From assembly GCF_007641255.1 (NCBI RefSeq), contig NZ_CP036259.1, forward strand, positions 3,226,501-3,290,500: a DNA stretch of 64,000 bases, given 5' to 3'. Positions 15,234-23,286 of this stretch are shown one piece after another; position 1 is the stretch's first letter, and each line of letters begins with the position of its first letter. Source of the DNA: Sporomusa termitida (GTDB taxonomy: Bacteria > Bacillota > Negativicutes > Sporomusales > Sporomusaceae). Below the pieces are notes generated by a model. It was given only the letters and a program-made list of their open reading frames with translations. It made no database searches and had not been told where the DNA came from. A program made the position numbers and the translations under genes.

Positions 15234-16556
15234 ATGGAGCCAAAGTCTTCCCAGTTCCGCTGGGCCTTAGCAGCCCTGATGTTCCTGATCAGTTTTCTCT
15301 CCTACATGGACCGCGTCAATCTGTCGGTCGCCGCCCCGGCCATCATGCAGGAATTCGGCTTTAGCAAAATTGACATGGGCTTACTGCAAACCGCTTTTTT
15401 TCTGGGCTATGCCCTGATGCAAATCCCGGGCGGCATTATGGCCGAGCTGTTCGGCTACCGCAAAACCATCACCTTTGCCGCCTCTTTCTGGTCGGTCTTC
15501 ACCGCCTTAACCGCCATCTGCAGCAACTTTACCATGTTTGCCGCCATGCGGGCCTTGTTTGGTATTGGCGAGGGTCCGCTGGCCCCGTCCTTCGGCCGCT
15601 TTATCTACCGCTGGTTTAACCCTGGCGAGCGCGGCCGGGGCTCAGCTCTGTTTCTGAGTGGTATGTTTATCGGCCCCGTTTTTGGTCCGGCCGTTACTGT
15701 GGCCCTGATGCTGGCCTTCGGCTGGCGTTCGGTATTTATCCTTTTCGGCGCCGCCGGCCTTGTCCTGGCCTTGGCCTGGTACTGGTTTGCCACCGAATCG
15801 CCCCGTGACAATAAATATGTGTCAACCGCGGAAGCGGACCATATCGAAGCCGGCCGGCCGCCAAATACTGCCAAGGAACTGGCTCCCTGGCGTGATTTTA
15901 TGTACTCCTCCCAGTTTTGGGCCGTCGGGATTCAGTTCTTTATCACCGACTATATCATGTATGTCTTCCTCGCCTGGCTGCCGATGTATCTCATGGAAGC
16001 CCGCAATTTCACCCTGACCAGTATGGGCATTGCCGCTTCCTTCCCCTGGGCGGCCCTGTGCCTGGTGACCCTGGCTACCGGCTTTATCAGTGACAGGCTG
16101 ATTGGTGCCGGCCTGTCCAATCACAAAGTCCGGACCCTGTTCGGCATAACCGGCCTGACCATTTGCTGTGCCGCCCTTTACCTCGGCGCCGTCACGGCCG
16201 ATCCCTGGTGGAACGTCTTCTGGCTGACACTGTCCCTGGGTTCACTTGGCTTTACCTTCAACGCCGGCTGGGCTGCCTGTATCGACATTGGCGGCAAATT
16301 CTCCGGTTCTGTCACCGGCTGGATGAATTTCTGGGGCAATATCGGCGGGGTAACCGCCCCGACCCTGACCGCCTGGCTAGCTACCACCTATGGCTGGCAG
16401 ATGGCCATTACCTTCACCGCCGCCCTGGCCGTGATCGGCATCGTCGCCTGGCTGGCCGTTAAGCCCGACAGACCGCTCGTCCCTGCCGGCCACGGCGGCG
16501 GTGCCGGGCAAAGAGATTTGTTAATCCGACCAAAAACGACTATCCCGAATAGATAG
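15234..16556 (+). CDS. MFS transporter, anion:cation symporter (ACS) family, under T-box control
   Basis: 440 residues from the ATG at 15234 after CACAGGAGG. The ACS signature YMDRVNLSVAAPAIMQEFG is in TM1, with LGYALMQIPGGIMAELFGYR in loop 2-3 and 'ALFGIGEGPLAPSF' in TM4; twelve membrane segments. Family members carry hexuronates, galactarate, phthalates or other organic anions with H+ or Na+. Being the sole gene behind a probable glycine T-box, it should be expressed when the matching tRNA is uncharged, so an amino acid, a peptide-like anion or a precursor is the likely cargo. That link is inference. Codon use is ordinary. Confidence 0.88.
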   Translation: MEPKSSQFRWALAALMFLISFLSYMDRVNLSVAAPAIMQEFGFSKIDMGLLQTAFFLGYALMQIPGGIMAELFGYRKTITFAASFWSVFTALTAICSNFTMFAAMRALFGIGEGPLAPSFGRFIYRWFNPGERGRGSALFLSGMFIGPVFGPAVTVALMLAFGWRSVFILFGAAGLVLALAWYWFATESPRDNKYVSTAEADHIEAGRPPNTAKELAPWRDFMYSSQFWAVGIQFFITDYIMYVFLAWLPMYLMEARNFTLTSMGIAASFPWAALCLVTLATGFISDRLIGAGLSNHKVRTLFGITGLTICCAALYLGAVTADPWWNVFWLTLSLGSLGFTFNAGWAACIDIGGKFSGSVTGWMNFWGNIGGVTAPTLTAWLATTYGWQMAITFTAALAVIGIVAWLAVKPDRPLVPAGHGGGAGQRDLLIRPKTTIPNR

Positions 16557-16755
16557 AATGCAAGCACAAAATAATTTTGGCAATACAAAAAGCGCGGCCG
16601 CTGACTGATTTACCTTAGCCGTCAGATAGGGTATAATATAATTGTTTTATTTTAACAATTGAGCATTATAATTGTTTTTTGGCTGATGCTTGTATGTAGT
16701 AGTTTTGGGCGGCTGCTAAGCAAATTTTAATTGGCGTGCATGCAGGAGGTTACCA

Positions 16756-17226
16756 ATGAAAGACTATACAATCGGCGAGATTACCCCTGAGGAAGCCGGC
16801 AGCGCCCTCACCTTAATCAATGCAACCTTTGACCGCTTTGTTGGCCCTGGCTATTCCGAACAGGGGATACAGGCCTTTAAGGATTTTATCACCCGGGAAC
16901 GCAGGCAGCAAGGCTTTACCGATTATGCCTTTATGCTGGTTGCCCGGCAGGAGCGACAAATCATTGGCGTCATAGAAATTTGGCATTACCGTCATATTAC
17001 GCTGCTATTCACAGCGGCAGAATGGCATAACCGGGGCGTTGCGAAACGACTGCTCCAGGCAGCGATCAGCATATGCCGCCGGGAAAACCCGGCCCTCAAT
17101 GAAATCAGCGTCCGCTCTTCCCCTTTTGCCGTTCCCGTCTATCAAAAGCTGGGCTTCATTGCCAGCGGTCATGAACAAACGGTTGACGGTATGCGCTTTA
17201 CCGAAATGACAAAACCCATACCCTAG
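16756..17226 (+). CDS. GNAT-family N-acetyltransferase
   Basis: 156 residues after GCAGGAGGT. It has the GNAT order of elements: N-terminal strand and helices ('EEAGSALTLINATFDRFVGPG'), strand pair YAFMLVARQERQIIGVIEIW, strand 4 HITLLFTAAEW, an acetyl-CoA loop 'NRGVAKRLLQAAISICRREN' that matches the Q/RxxGxG/A pyrophosphate motif, and the terminal PVYQKLGFIASG. Cytoplasmic transfer of acetyl to an amine; the acceptor is unknown. It is a single gene with no informative neighbour. Confidence 0.88.
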   Translation: MKDYTIGEITPEEAGSALTLINATFDRFVGPGYSEQGIQAFKDFITRERRQQGFTDYAFMLVARQERQIIGVIEIWHYRHITLLFTAAEWHNRGVAKRLLQAAISICRRENPALNEISVRSSPFAVPVYQKLGFIASGHEQTVDGMRFTEMTKPIP

Positions 17227-17379
17227 CGCCCCAGTGCCTGCGCGTGTCAACTGAGGCACTGGCGCCTGCTGTGAGAGCAGCGGTTATCACCGGCCTAACT
17301 ATGGAATTTACATTAATAAACCGCAGTCCGTTTGCTTCGAAAAACACCTGGAAAAATCTAATCACCGGAAGGAGCCGCT

Positions 17380-17624
17380 ATGATTACATGCCTGTATTGT
17401 GGATATGAATGCCCGGACACAGCCCAGCTCTGCCCAAACTGTGGCAAGCCGCTTGTCCGGGTCCCAATGGACAAACGGCCGGCAGCTGCCAACAGTAAAG
17501 AAACCGGGCACGGGGACCAGGCGGGGGAAAGCCGGAACAATCACTCCCGCCCCGACAGGTTATCCTGGCAGCCAGCGGCATTCTATTACTGGCTTTTATT
17601 GTGTATCAGATCTTTGCCGGCTAA
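17380..17624 (+). pseudogene. Zinc-ribbon membrane protein split by a -1 frameshift
   Basis: The first frame opens at 17380 after GGAAGGAG and encodes a double-CxxC zinc ribbon (CLYCGYECPDTAQLCPNCGK). After a polar linker the coding sense moves to another frame: from about 17526 the zero frame reads KPEQSLPPRQ, then a clean membrane helix VILAASGILLLAFIVYQIFA and stop TAA at 17622-17624. One extra G in the GGGGG run at 17523-17527 would join the two into a protein of about 81 residues with zinc ribbon plus C-terminal anchor. As given, the first frame instead runs on to 17742 through unlikely sequence. Could be sequencing error, mutation or a slippery homopolymer. Confidence 0.55.
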
Positions 17625-17655
17625 GGCCAGGCGGCAGCAACACACAAAAAGGCAA

Positions 17656-17703
17656 CAGAGGGTGAGCAGCCGGAGGAGTGTCCTCCGGACTGCTTACCCT
17701 CTG
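17656..17703 (+). terminator. Strong hairpin after the zinc-ribbon gene
   Basis: Nearly perfect 22-base-pair inverted repeat (CAGAGGGTGAGCAGCCGGA / TCCGGACTGCTTACCCTCTG) with a 3-base loop region. No T-run follows at once, so termination is inferred from position and stability. Confidence 0.55.
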
Positions 17704-17841
17704 TCAGCTTTCAGGAATGGGTTTCCCCCAACCGCGGGGTAACCGCCCCCCTGCCGGCTTTAAATAAGCCAGTACAGCTTTTGGATATAGTAATAAGGGA
17801 TTCATAATTTTTCAAGATCAGCAATCGCTGCAGGAGGTTCC

Positions 17842-18342
17842 ATGAAAGCAATCGTTATTGCCGACACCCATCTCAAAGCCCCGGAGAAGCTGGCCTGGCT
17901 GACCAGCAAGCATACTGACGCCGGGGTGATTATCCATGCCGGTGACTATACCGGCAGCTCTGTCCTGACATTTCTGCAAAGCCAGGGGCCTTTCTTCGGC
18001 GCCGCGGGCAACGCCGACCCGGAGGCAATAAAGCTTTTGCTGCCCGAGAAGCAGGTGCTGACACTGGGGTCCTACCAGGTTGGTCTGTATCACGGGCACG
18101 GACCAGGCGGCACGACGCCGGCCAGGGCGTTCCGGGCCTTTGCCGGCGAACAGGTAGATATTATCATCTTCGGCCACAGCCATCAGCCCTGCATATTCAC
18201 CCGCAGCAAAATCCTCATGCTGAATCCGGGTTCCCTCACCACCAAACGCCAGGAAAGATGGTTTTCCTACATCGTACTCACCCTTGCGCCAACAGGCCCA
18301 ACCGCCCAACTAATATTTGACTCAAGGGGACGGTTCTCATGA
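17842..18342 (+). CDS. YfcE/MJ0936-type metallophosphoesterase
   Basis: 166 residues after GCAGGAGG. All metal-binding motifs of the calcineurin-like fold are visible in order: IADTH (D8, H10), HAGDY (D35), GNAD (N57), HGH (H84, H86) and GHSHQP (H112, H114), followed by LNPGSLTTKR. This short form is the YfcE/MJ0936 class, manganese-dependent phosphodiesterases of the cytoplasm with poorly known natural substrates. Single gene; a 30-residue tail beyond the usual end contains no known motif. Confidence 0.93.
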   Translation: MKAIVIADTHLKAPEKLAWLTSKHTDAGVIIHAGDYTGSSVLTFLQSQGPFFGAAGNADPEAIKLLLPEKQVLTLGSYQVGLYHGHGPGGTTPARAFRAFAGEQVDIIIFGHSHQPCIFTRSKILMLNPGSLTTKRQERWFSYIVLTLAPTGPTAQLIFDSRGRFS

Positions 18343-18723
18343 GTCATTTCATCGGCGCTTCAGACTGCCAGGGAAATAACGAAACAAGGGGCAGAGCGCT
18401 GTCCTCTGCCTCTTTAATTAAGGGTAATCTGCAGTTCAGCGTAACCGGCAAATTGCTCCAACAGACCATTAAGCGCGTTGTCACATTCGCCAGGGTTACA
18501 GTCAACGGGTTATTTTTATTCCCCCAAGGAAGCTCGAAGCCAAACAACCCGGCCAGCAACATGATAGGCTTTATTGTTGCCGATCTTTATGTTGGAGATG
18601 GCCTTATTCTGAAATAACCGGCCAGCTTTACCTTATCCCGCCTTATAAGTTGGAGGAAAGTGGAAACTATAATCGAAGTACTTAATCAATATAGACAATT
18701 ATCATTTTAAGGAGTGTGAAATT
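18343..18723. other. Intergenic stretch upstream of gapN
   Basis: No credible gene: small open frames lack ribosome sites. It contains the dispersed repeat at 18402 and, near 18709, the AAGGAGTG ribosome site of the next gene. No clear promoter or riboswitch was recognised. Confidence 0.5.
18402..18498. repeat. Degenerate dispersed repeat, copy 1
   Basis: 97 bases about 86% identical, by hand alignment (12 substitutions, 2 single-base gaps), to 28661-28755. Shared core words are CTTTAATTAAG, TCTGCAGTTCAG and TAAGCGCGTT. On the minus strand it can be read as ...NPGECDNALNGLLEQF... to a stop, so it may be a decayed gene end rather than a noncoding repeat. Confidence 0.6.
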
Positions 18724-20349
18724 TTGGGGCAGAACAAACTAGTTAACAGTTTTTTTCCCTGCGAAACCGATATCCCTGAGCAATACCGGATTAAGCAGCC
18801 TATCCAGCAGCAAGAGTACTTGATTAATGGCGAGATCAGACGGTGGGAAGGACCGTGCCAGCAAGTAGTCTCACCGATACAGGTACTGAGAGAGGGAACT
18901 CTTCAGCCGGTCGTGCTTGGCTGTTATCCTGTCCTGACTGAGCAGGAAGCCCTGGCGGCCCTGGACGCTGCGGAAAGAGCCTACGATAATGGCGGCGGGC
19001 TATGGCCTACGATGTCTGTGGAAAAAAGAATCCGCCACATGGAGCTTTTTACCCGCAATATGATTGCGAAGCGGGAAGAGGTTGTAAAACTGCTCATGTG
19101 GGAGATCGGGAAAACACTGGCAGACTCGGAAAAAGAATTTGACCGGACGGTAGAATACATCCGCGATACCCTGGAGGCACTCAAGGTCCTGGACCGGGAG
19201 TCTTCCCGCTTTACCATCGAAGAAGGCATTCTGGCCCAGATCAGGCGCGCCCCGCTGGGCGTGGTATTATGCATGGGACCCTATAATTATCCATTGAACG
19301 AGACCTTTACGACACTGATCCCGGCCCTGGTTATGGGCAATACCGTGGTTTTCAAACCGCCCAAGCTGGGAGTATTGCTGCATTCGCCACTGCTGGAGGC
19401 CTTCCGGGCTGCTTTTCCGCCCGGGGTTGTCAATACCGTATACGGGTCCGGACAAAAAGTGGTTGGACCGATCATGCGTTCAGGAAAAATCAACACGCTG
19501 GCCTTTATCGGCTCAAGCACGGTGGCCGTTACCCTGAAACAGCAGCACCCCAAACCGCACCGGTTGCGCAGTGTTCTGGGACTGGAGGCCAAAAACGCCG
19601 CCATTGTCCTGGCCGACGCGGCCCTGGACCAGGTCGTGGAGGAAACGCTGGCCGGCTCACTCGCCTATAACGGCCAGCGTTGTACAGCGCTAAAAATCCT
19701 GTTTGTCCATAACCGGATTATTGACGAATTCATTAAGCGCTTCGCCGGCAAAGTCAGCAGCCTCAAGCTCGGTATGCCGTGGGAACCGGGGGTCAAAATT
19801 ACGCCGCTGCCTGAACCGAATAAAAGCAGGTATCTGCAAGAACTTATTGAAGATGCCGTTAAGCATGGGGCAACAGTAATCAATCCGGACGGCGGGACCA
19901 GTGCCGGCTCGCTGTTCAAGCCGGCGGTATTATATCCGGTGAATGAAAAAATGCGGGTATACAGCGAAGAACAGTTCGGACCGGTGGTACCGATTGCCGG
20001 TTATGATGATATCCGTGAACCTATACAGTATATTATCGACTCCAATTACGGCCAGCAGGTCAGCCTCTTCGGCACCGATGCCGATCTGATGGCCAGCCTC
20101 ATTGACCCGCTGGTTAATCAGGTCTGCCGGGTAAACATCAACAGTCAGTGCCAGCGTGGCCCGGACCGGTTCCCCTTTACCGGCAGAAAGGATTCAGCCG
20201 AAGGCACATTATCTGTCACCGACGCGCTGCGGGTATTCTCGATCCGGACGATGGTGGCCGCAAAAATGACACCGGCCAATAAGCAATTAATTACCGATAT
20301 TGTTAAAGGGGATAAATCAAAATTTTTATCGACAGATTTCCTGTTGTAG
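18724..20349 (+). CDS. gapN: NADP-dependent non-phosphorylating glyceraldehyde-3-phosphate dehydrogenase (GapN-type ALDH)
   Basis: 541 residues starting with TTG at 18724 behind AAGGAGTG. Aldehyde dehydrogenase fold: '[20 protein letters not shown]' (substrate/cofactor entry), '[18 protein letters not shown]' (cofactor lysine), the FIGSS turn, general-base region [15 protein letters not shown] and nucleophile cysteine in NGQRCTALK. The C-terminal [20 protein letters not shown] is characteristic of GapN rather than ordinary ALDHs. It oxidises glyceraldehyde-3-phosphate to 3-phosphoglycerate with NADP+, giving cytoplasmic NADPH without ATP. It is somewhat longer than streptococcal GapN (about 475), mainly at the N-terminus. 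Transcribed alone and ended by a strong terminator. Confidence 0.85.
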   Translation: MGQNKLVNSFFPCETDIPEQYRIKQPIQQQEYLINGEIRRWEGPCQQVVSPIQVLREGTLQPVVLGCYPVLTEQEALAALDAAERAYDNGGGLWPTMSVEKRIRHMELFTRNMIAKREEVVKLLMWEIGKTLADSEKEFDRTVEYIRDTLEALKVLDRESSRFTIEEGILAQIRRAPLGVVLCMGPYNYPLNETFTTLIPALVMGNTVVFKPPKLGVLLHSPLLEAFRAAFPPGVVNTVYGSGQKVVGPIMRSGKINTLAFIGSSTVAVTLKQQHPKPHRLRSVLGLEAKNAAIVLADAALDQVVEETLAGSLAYNGQRCTALKILFVHNRIIDEFIKRFAGKVSSLKLGMPWEPGVKITPLPEPNKSRYLQELIEDAVKHGATVINPDGGTSAGSLFKPAVLYPVNEKMRVYSEEQFGPVVPIAGYDDIREPIQYIIDSNYGQQVSLFGTDADLMASLIDPLVNQVCRVNINSQCQRGPDRFPFTGRKDSAEGTLSVTDALRVFSIRTMVAAKMTPANKQLITDIVKGDKSKFLSTDFLL

Positions 20350-20371
20350 AATTTAACGGGATTTTAGCACC

Positions 20372-20410
20372 AAGGGACGGTGGGTTGTAAGACACAACCC
20401 GCCGTCCCTT
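20372..20410 (+). terminator. Terminator after gapN
   Basis: 17-base-pair stem AAGGGACGGTGGGTTGT / ACAACCCGCCGTCCCTT (one mismatch), 5-base loop, followed by TTGT. It lies between convergent genes and may act on both. Confidence 0.8.
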
Positions 20411-20429
20411 TTGTCGCTCAATATTTAAT

Positions 20430-21389
20430 TTAAGAGAGAAAACTCCTAAGAATTCTACTATAAAGCAATTCATCCATTAAAAAAGCATCATGCCCATACT
20501 TCGAGTTCACAATTATTTTGTTTATTGCGGCGAACGGGCCAAGCTGCAAATTTGTTTCTTCAATAATCCCAACCGGAAACAAGATATCTTCCACGCACCC
20601 AGCCAGAAATACGCTAGGTTTAAAGGAACACGCAGCCAGTGGTGAATTGCGAAGCTTTAACTCATACCGCCGCATCGCCTGCAAGAAACCCAGGTAACTA
20701 TCACAATTAAATCCGGAGGCAAACATATCTTCCTCTGCTTTTAAAAAGCAACCCAGCTGCCAATCAGGATTGGTGCTCTGCTGATATGTAAAAAATTCTT
20801 CACCGACATAAGAAAGATTAGCCAAACGCCGGGCCAGTTTTAAGCCGTTGTCTGGCATTGCTCTGATTATCTCTTCTTGAATATCCAAAAGTCCTTGTCC
20901 AATAAACGATAATTTAGCACCGGCATTAAGGCACACAGCCCGCTGAATCTTTTCCGGATAGGAAACAAGCCACTCAAGTACCGCCATACCGCCAAGCGAT
21001 CCACCAATGACAGCGTACCATCGATCAATTCCCAGTTCGGCTTGCAACTGTTGCTGACAAAACACGATGTCGGCAATAGCAGGCGGTGGAAATACCGGCC
21101 CGGTACTGCCAAAACAGCCGCCGAAATTATTGGCACAAACAATAAAATATCGGTTCGTATCCAAAGGCTTGCCCGGCCCAACTGCCCATTCCCACCACCC
21201 TGTCACATCAGCAGTATTATGGGCGGCAACGTGGGAGCCGGATGAAAAACCATGAATCACTAATAGTGCATTGTCTTTAGCCGGATTCAGTTCCCCATAG
21301 GTTTCATAAGCTAGTGTTATTTCCGGAATATGGTTAGAGTAACGTAAAGGTACTTTATTGGTTGTAAAAAACGCAACATCACAAATCAT
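20430..21389 (-). CDS. MetX-like alpha/beta-hydrolase acyltransferase
   Basis: 319 residues from the ATG at 21387-21389, chosen for the AAGGTGA ribosome site; the open frame continues 45 codons upstream without support. Homoserine/serine O-acyltransferase features: ITLAYETYGELNPAKDNALL, the oxyanion region, 'GWWEWAVGPGKPLDTNRYF', 'NNFGGCFGSTGP', nucleophile serine in GGSLGGMAVLEW, aspartate in VEDILFP and histidine in KYGHDAFL. It is shorter than canonical MetX (about 350-380), and the usual HALTGDSH is HGFSSGSH, so the acyl acceptor may not be homoserine. It lies 288 bases downstream of the SHMT-like gene on the same strand and may share its sigma-54 transcript. Confidence 0.8.
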   Translation of the reverse strand: MICDVAFFTTNKVPLRYSNHIPEITLAYETYGELNPAKDNALLVIHGFSSGSHVAAHNTADVTGWWEWAVGPGKPLDTNRYFIVCANNFGGCFGSTGPVFPPPAIADIVFCQQQLQAELGIDRWYAVIGGSLGGMAVLEWLVSYPEKIQRAVCLNAGAKLSFIGQGLLDIQEEIIRAMPDNGLKLARRLANLSYVGEEFFTYQQSTNPDWQLGCFLKAEEDMFASGFNCDSYLGFLQAMRRYELKLRNSPLAACSFKPSVFLAGCVEDILFPVGIIEETNLQLGPFAAINKIIVNSKYGHDAFLMDELLYSRILRSFLS

Positions 21390-21677
21390 AAGCAAATCAC
21401 CTTCCGGCCTCCTGTATCTGCCCTCTTTCCTGTCATCAAGGCAAGCTTCACCTATCAACGCCCTGTATCTTATTATAGCTGAAAATACTCCCATAAATAA
21501 ACAGACAAAGTAAAGTAACATCATTCCTCTTTACTCTGTCTGGGTTATTCCAGTCATTCATTTATAACCGCTCTGGCCACAGCATTGGTTTAATAACCGC
21601 TAAATCTACCTCAGCCCATACTGACACCTTCAGCCTGCCCTCCCGCCCCTTGCCCCAGGCCCCGTGGCTTTTACAGC

Positions 21678-22946
21678 TTAATCCCCTACTGCAGCTCTTA
21701 GTTCGGTCGTTGTGAGATATAACGGGTAGTGCAGGCAAAACTCCCGGACGCGGTTCTTAGCATCCGCAAGCACCGATTCATCCTGGCCGTTGGTCAAAAC
21801 GCGCGCTATGATATTCCCTATTTCCTCCATGGCATCTTCTTTACTGCCGCGAGCGGTCATGGCTGCCGTACCAAGCCGGATGCCACTGGCATGCACCGGC
21901 GGACGCGAATCGTAAGGAATCAGGTTTTTATTAACCATAATGCCAATTGCGGCTAAGCGTTCCTCCGCGGCCTTGCCTGTCAGCATTCCTTCCAGATCTA
22001 CCAGGAATAGGTGGTTGTCGGTGCCGCCGGCAACGATACGGAAGCCACTTTTCTGCAACGTACGGCACAGTAGCTGGCTATTTTTCACTATCTGTTGTTG
22101 GTAAGCAATAAAATCATCAGTCATAGCCAGTTTAAAGCATAGAGCTTTTGCGGCTACAGCCTGCAAAATATGTCCGCCCTGAATGCCGGGAAAGAGAGCT
22201 TTATCAATCTTGTCGCCAAATTCCTGGCGGGCGACAATCATCCCCCCTCTGGCGCCGCGCATCGTTTTGGTGGTGGTAAAAGTAACAAAGTCGGCATACG
22301 GCACCGGGCTGGGCAGCAGCTTGGCTGCTACCAGACCGGCGATATGGGCCATATCAACAAGCAAATAGGCGCCCACTTCATCGGCGATGTTCCGGAAGGC
22401 AGCATAATCGATCTGGCGGGAATAGGCGCTGGCCCCGGCCACAATCAGCTGCGGTGAATGCTGTTTGGCCAGCGAGCGTACCTGGTCATAATCAATGACT
22501 TCGGTATCTTGGGTTACACCATAGGCAAAAGACTTGTAAAAACGGCCGGAGATACTCATTTTTGTGCCGTGTGAAAGGTGGCCGCCATGGTCAATACTCA
22601 TGCCAAGAATGGTATCACCCGGTTTGAGCACAGCAAAATATACCCCCAGATTGGCATTGACGCCCGAATGTGGCTGGACGTTGGCATACTCCGCGCCAAA
22701 TAGTGTTTTCGCCCGTTCAATGGCCAGTGTTTCAATAACGTCGATGTGCTCGCAGCCGGCATGATAGCGCCGGCCGGGATAACCTTCAGCGTATTTATTG
22801 GTCAGTATTGACCCCTGTGCTTCCAGGATGACCGGTGGAACGAAATTCTCCGATGCAATTAATTCAATGGTCATGTTCTGTCTAATCAGTTCGTTATGCA
22901 GCTGATCGGCAAGTTCACGGTCAACTACGGTCAGTTTGCTAAGCAT
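21678..22946 (-). CDS. glyA: Serine hydroxymethyltransferase family protein with altered active-site residues
   Basis: 422 residues from the ATG at 22944-22946 (GAAAGGAGTG upstream). Overall fold and length are those of GlyA: IELIASENFVPPVILEAQGS, YAEGYPGRRYHAGCEHID, 'VDMAHIAGLVAA', and the PLP lysine motif. Canonical SHMT reads T-T-T-H-K-T-L-R-G-P-R-G-G; here it is TFTTTKTMRGARGG, so the conserved histidine before the lysine is Thr and the Pro is Ala. RYYGGCE is changed to RYHAGCE, and HSGAQAN to HSGVNAN. These changes suggest a paralogue acting on another beta-hydroxy amino acid or acceptor. A perfect -24/-12 promoter lies upstream, next to a sigma-54 activator gene; housekeeping glyA is rarely sigma-54 dependent. 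Confidence 0.85.
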   Translation of the reverse strand: MLSKLTVVDRELADQLHNELIRQNMTIELIASENFVPPVILEAQGSILTNKYAEGYPGRRYHAGCEHIDVIETLAIERAKTLFGAEYANVQPHSGVNANLGVYFAVLKPGDTILGMSIDHGGHLSHGTKMSISGRFYKSFAYGVTQDTEVIDYDQVRSLAKQHSPQLIVAGASAYSRQIDYAAFRNIADEVGAYLLVDMAHIAGLVAAKLLPSPVPYADFVTFTTTKTMRGARGGMIVARQEFGDKIDKALFPGIQGGHILQAVAAKALCFKLAMTDDFIAYQQQIVKNSQLLCRTLQKSGFRIVAGGTDNHLFLVDLEGMLTGKAAEERLAAIGIMVNKNLIPYDSRPPVHASGIRLGTAAMTARGSKEDAMEEIGNIIARVLTNGQDESVLADAKNRVREFCLHYPLYLTTTELRAAVGD

Positions 22947-23001
22947 GTTGCCCCCACTCCTTTCAACAGGATGTTTTTGCAGCTTACGAACCCATAATAT
23001 A

Positions 23002-23016
23002 GCAAGTATAATGCCA
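23002..23016 (-). promoter_or_regulatory. Sigma-54 (-24/-12) promoter of the SHMT-like gene
   Basis: On the minus strand TGGCAT-TATAC-TTGC (preceded by T, followed by TAT) matches TGGCAC-N5-TTGC with the invariant GG and GC 10 bases apart. The start codon lies about 55 bases downstream. The sigma-54 activator gene lies just upstream. Confidence 0.85.
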
Positions 23017-23251
23017 ACGACAGGCCAGTCGGAAAACACCTGCCAGGATACGCGCCGGTGTACAGGGTTCCGGACTCTTTGGCGATTTGCGGAAAAAACC
23101 ATGTTGTAAGCGCAAAGTCCTTTTTATCAATTATGAGAAAAATTTGTTCCATACTAAGCTCAACTTGTTGGTATTACACGGCACTGCCCATAGGACAACG
23201 ATCTTATTAATTATTAGAAGTAGATTCTTATATTTAATAAATCGTATACAA

Positions 23252-23280
23252 AAACCTATACCCGGCAGGGGTATAGGTTT
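23252..23280 (-). terminator. Terminator after the sigma-54 activator gene
   Basis: 12-base-pair stem AAACCTATACCC / GGGTATAGGTTT with a 5-base loop; on the minus strand the exit is a T5 run (GGTTTTTGT). Confidence 0.75.
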
Positions 23281-23286
23281 GGTGCT

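Larger units (their letters stand above)
22947..23286. other. Regulatory region between the sigma-54 activator and the SHMT-like gene
   Basis: Contains the -24/-12 promoter at 23002 and an inverted pair TTTGCG (23086-23091) / CGCAAA (23111-23116) about 85-110 bases upstream of it, which could be an activator site. The terminator of the activator gene is at 23252. No other gene seen. Confidence 0.55.

Noticed and set aside
18339-18617. 92-residue open frame after the metallophosphoesterase
   Set aside because: No ribosome site, unlikely composition, and it runs through the dispersed repeat.
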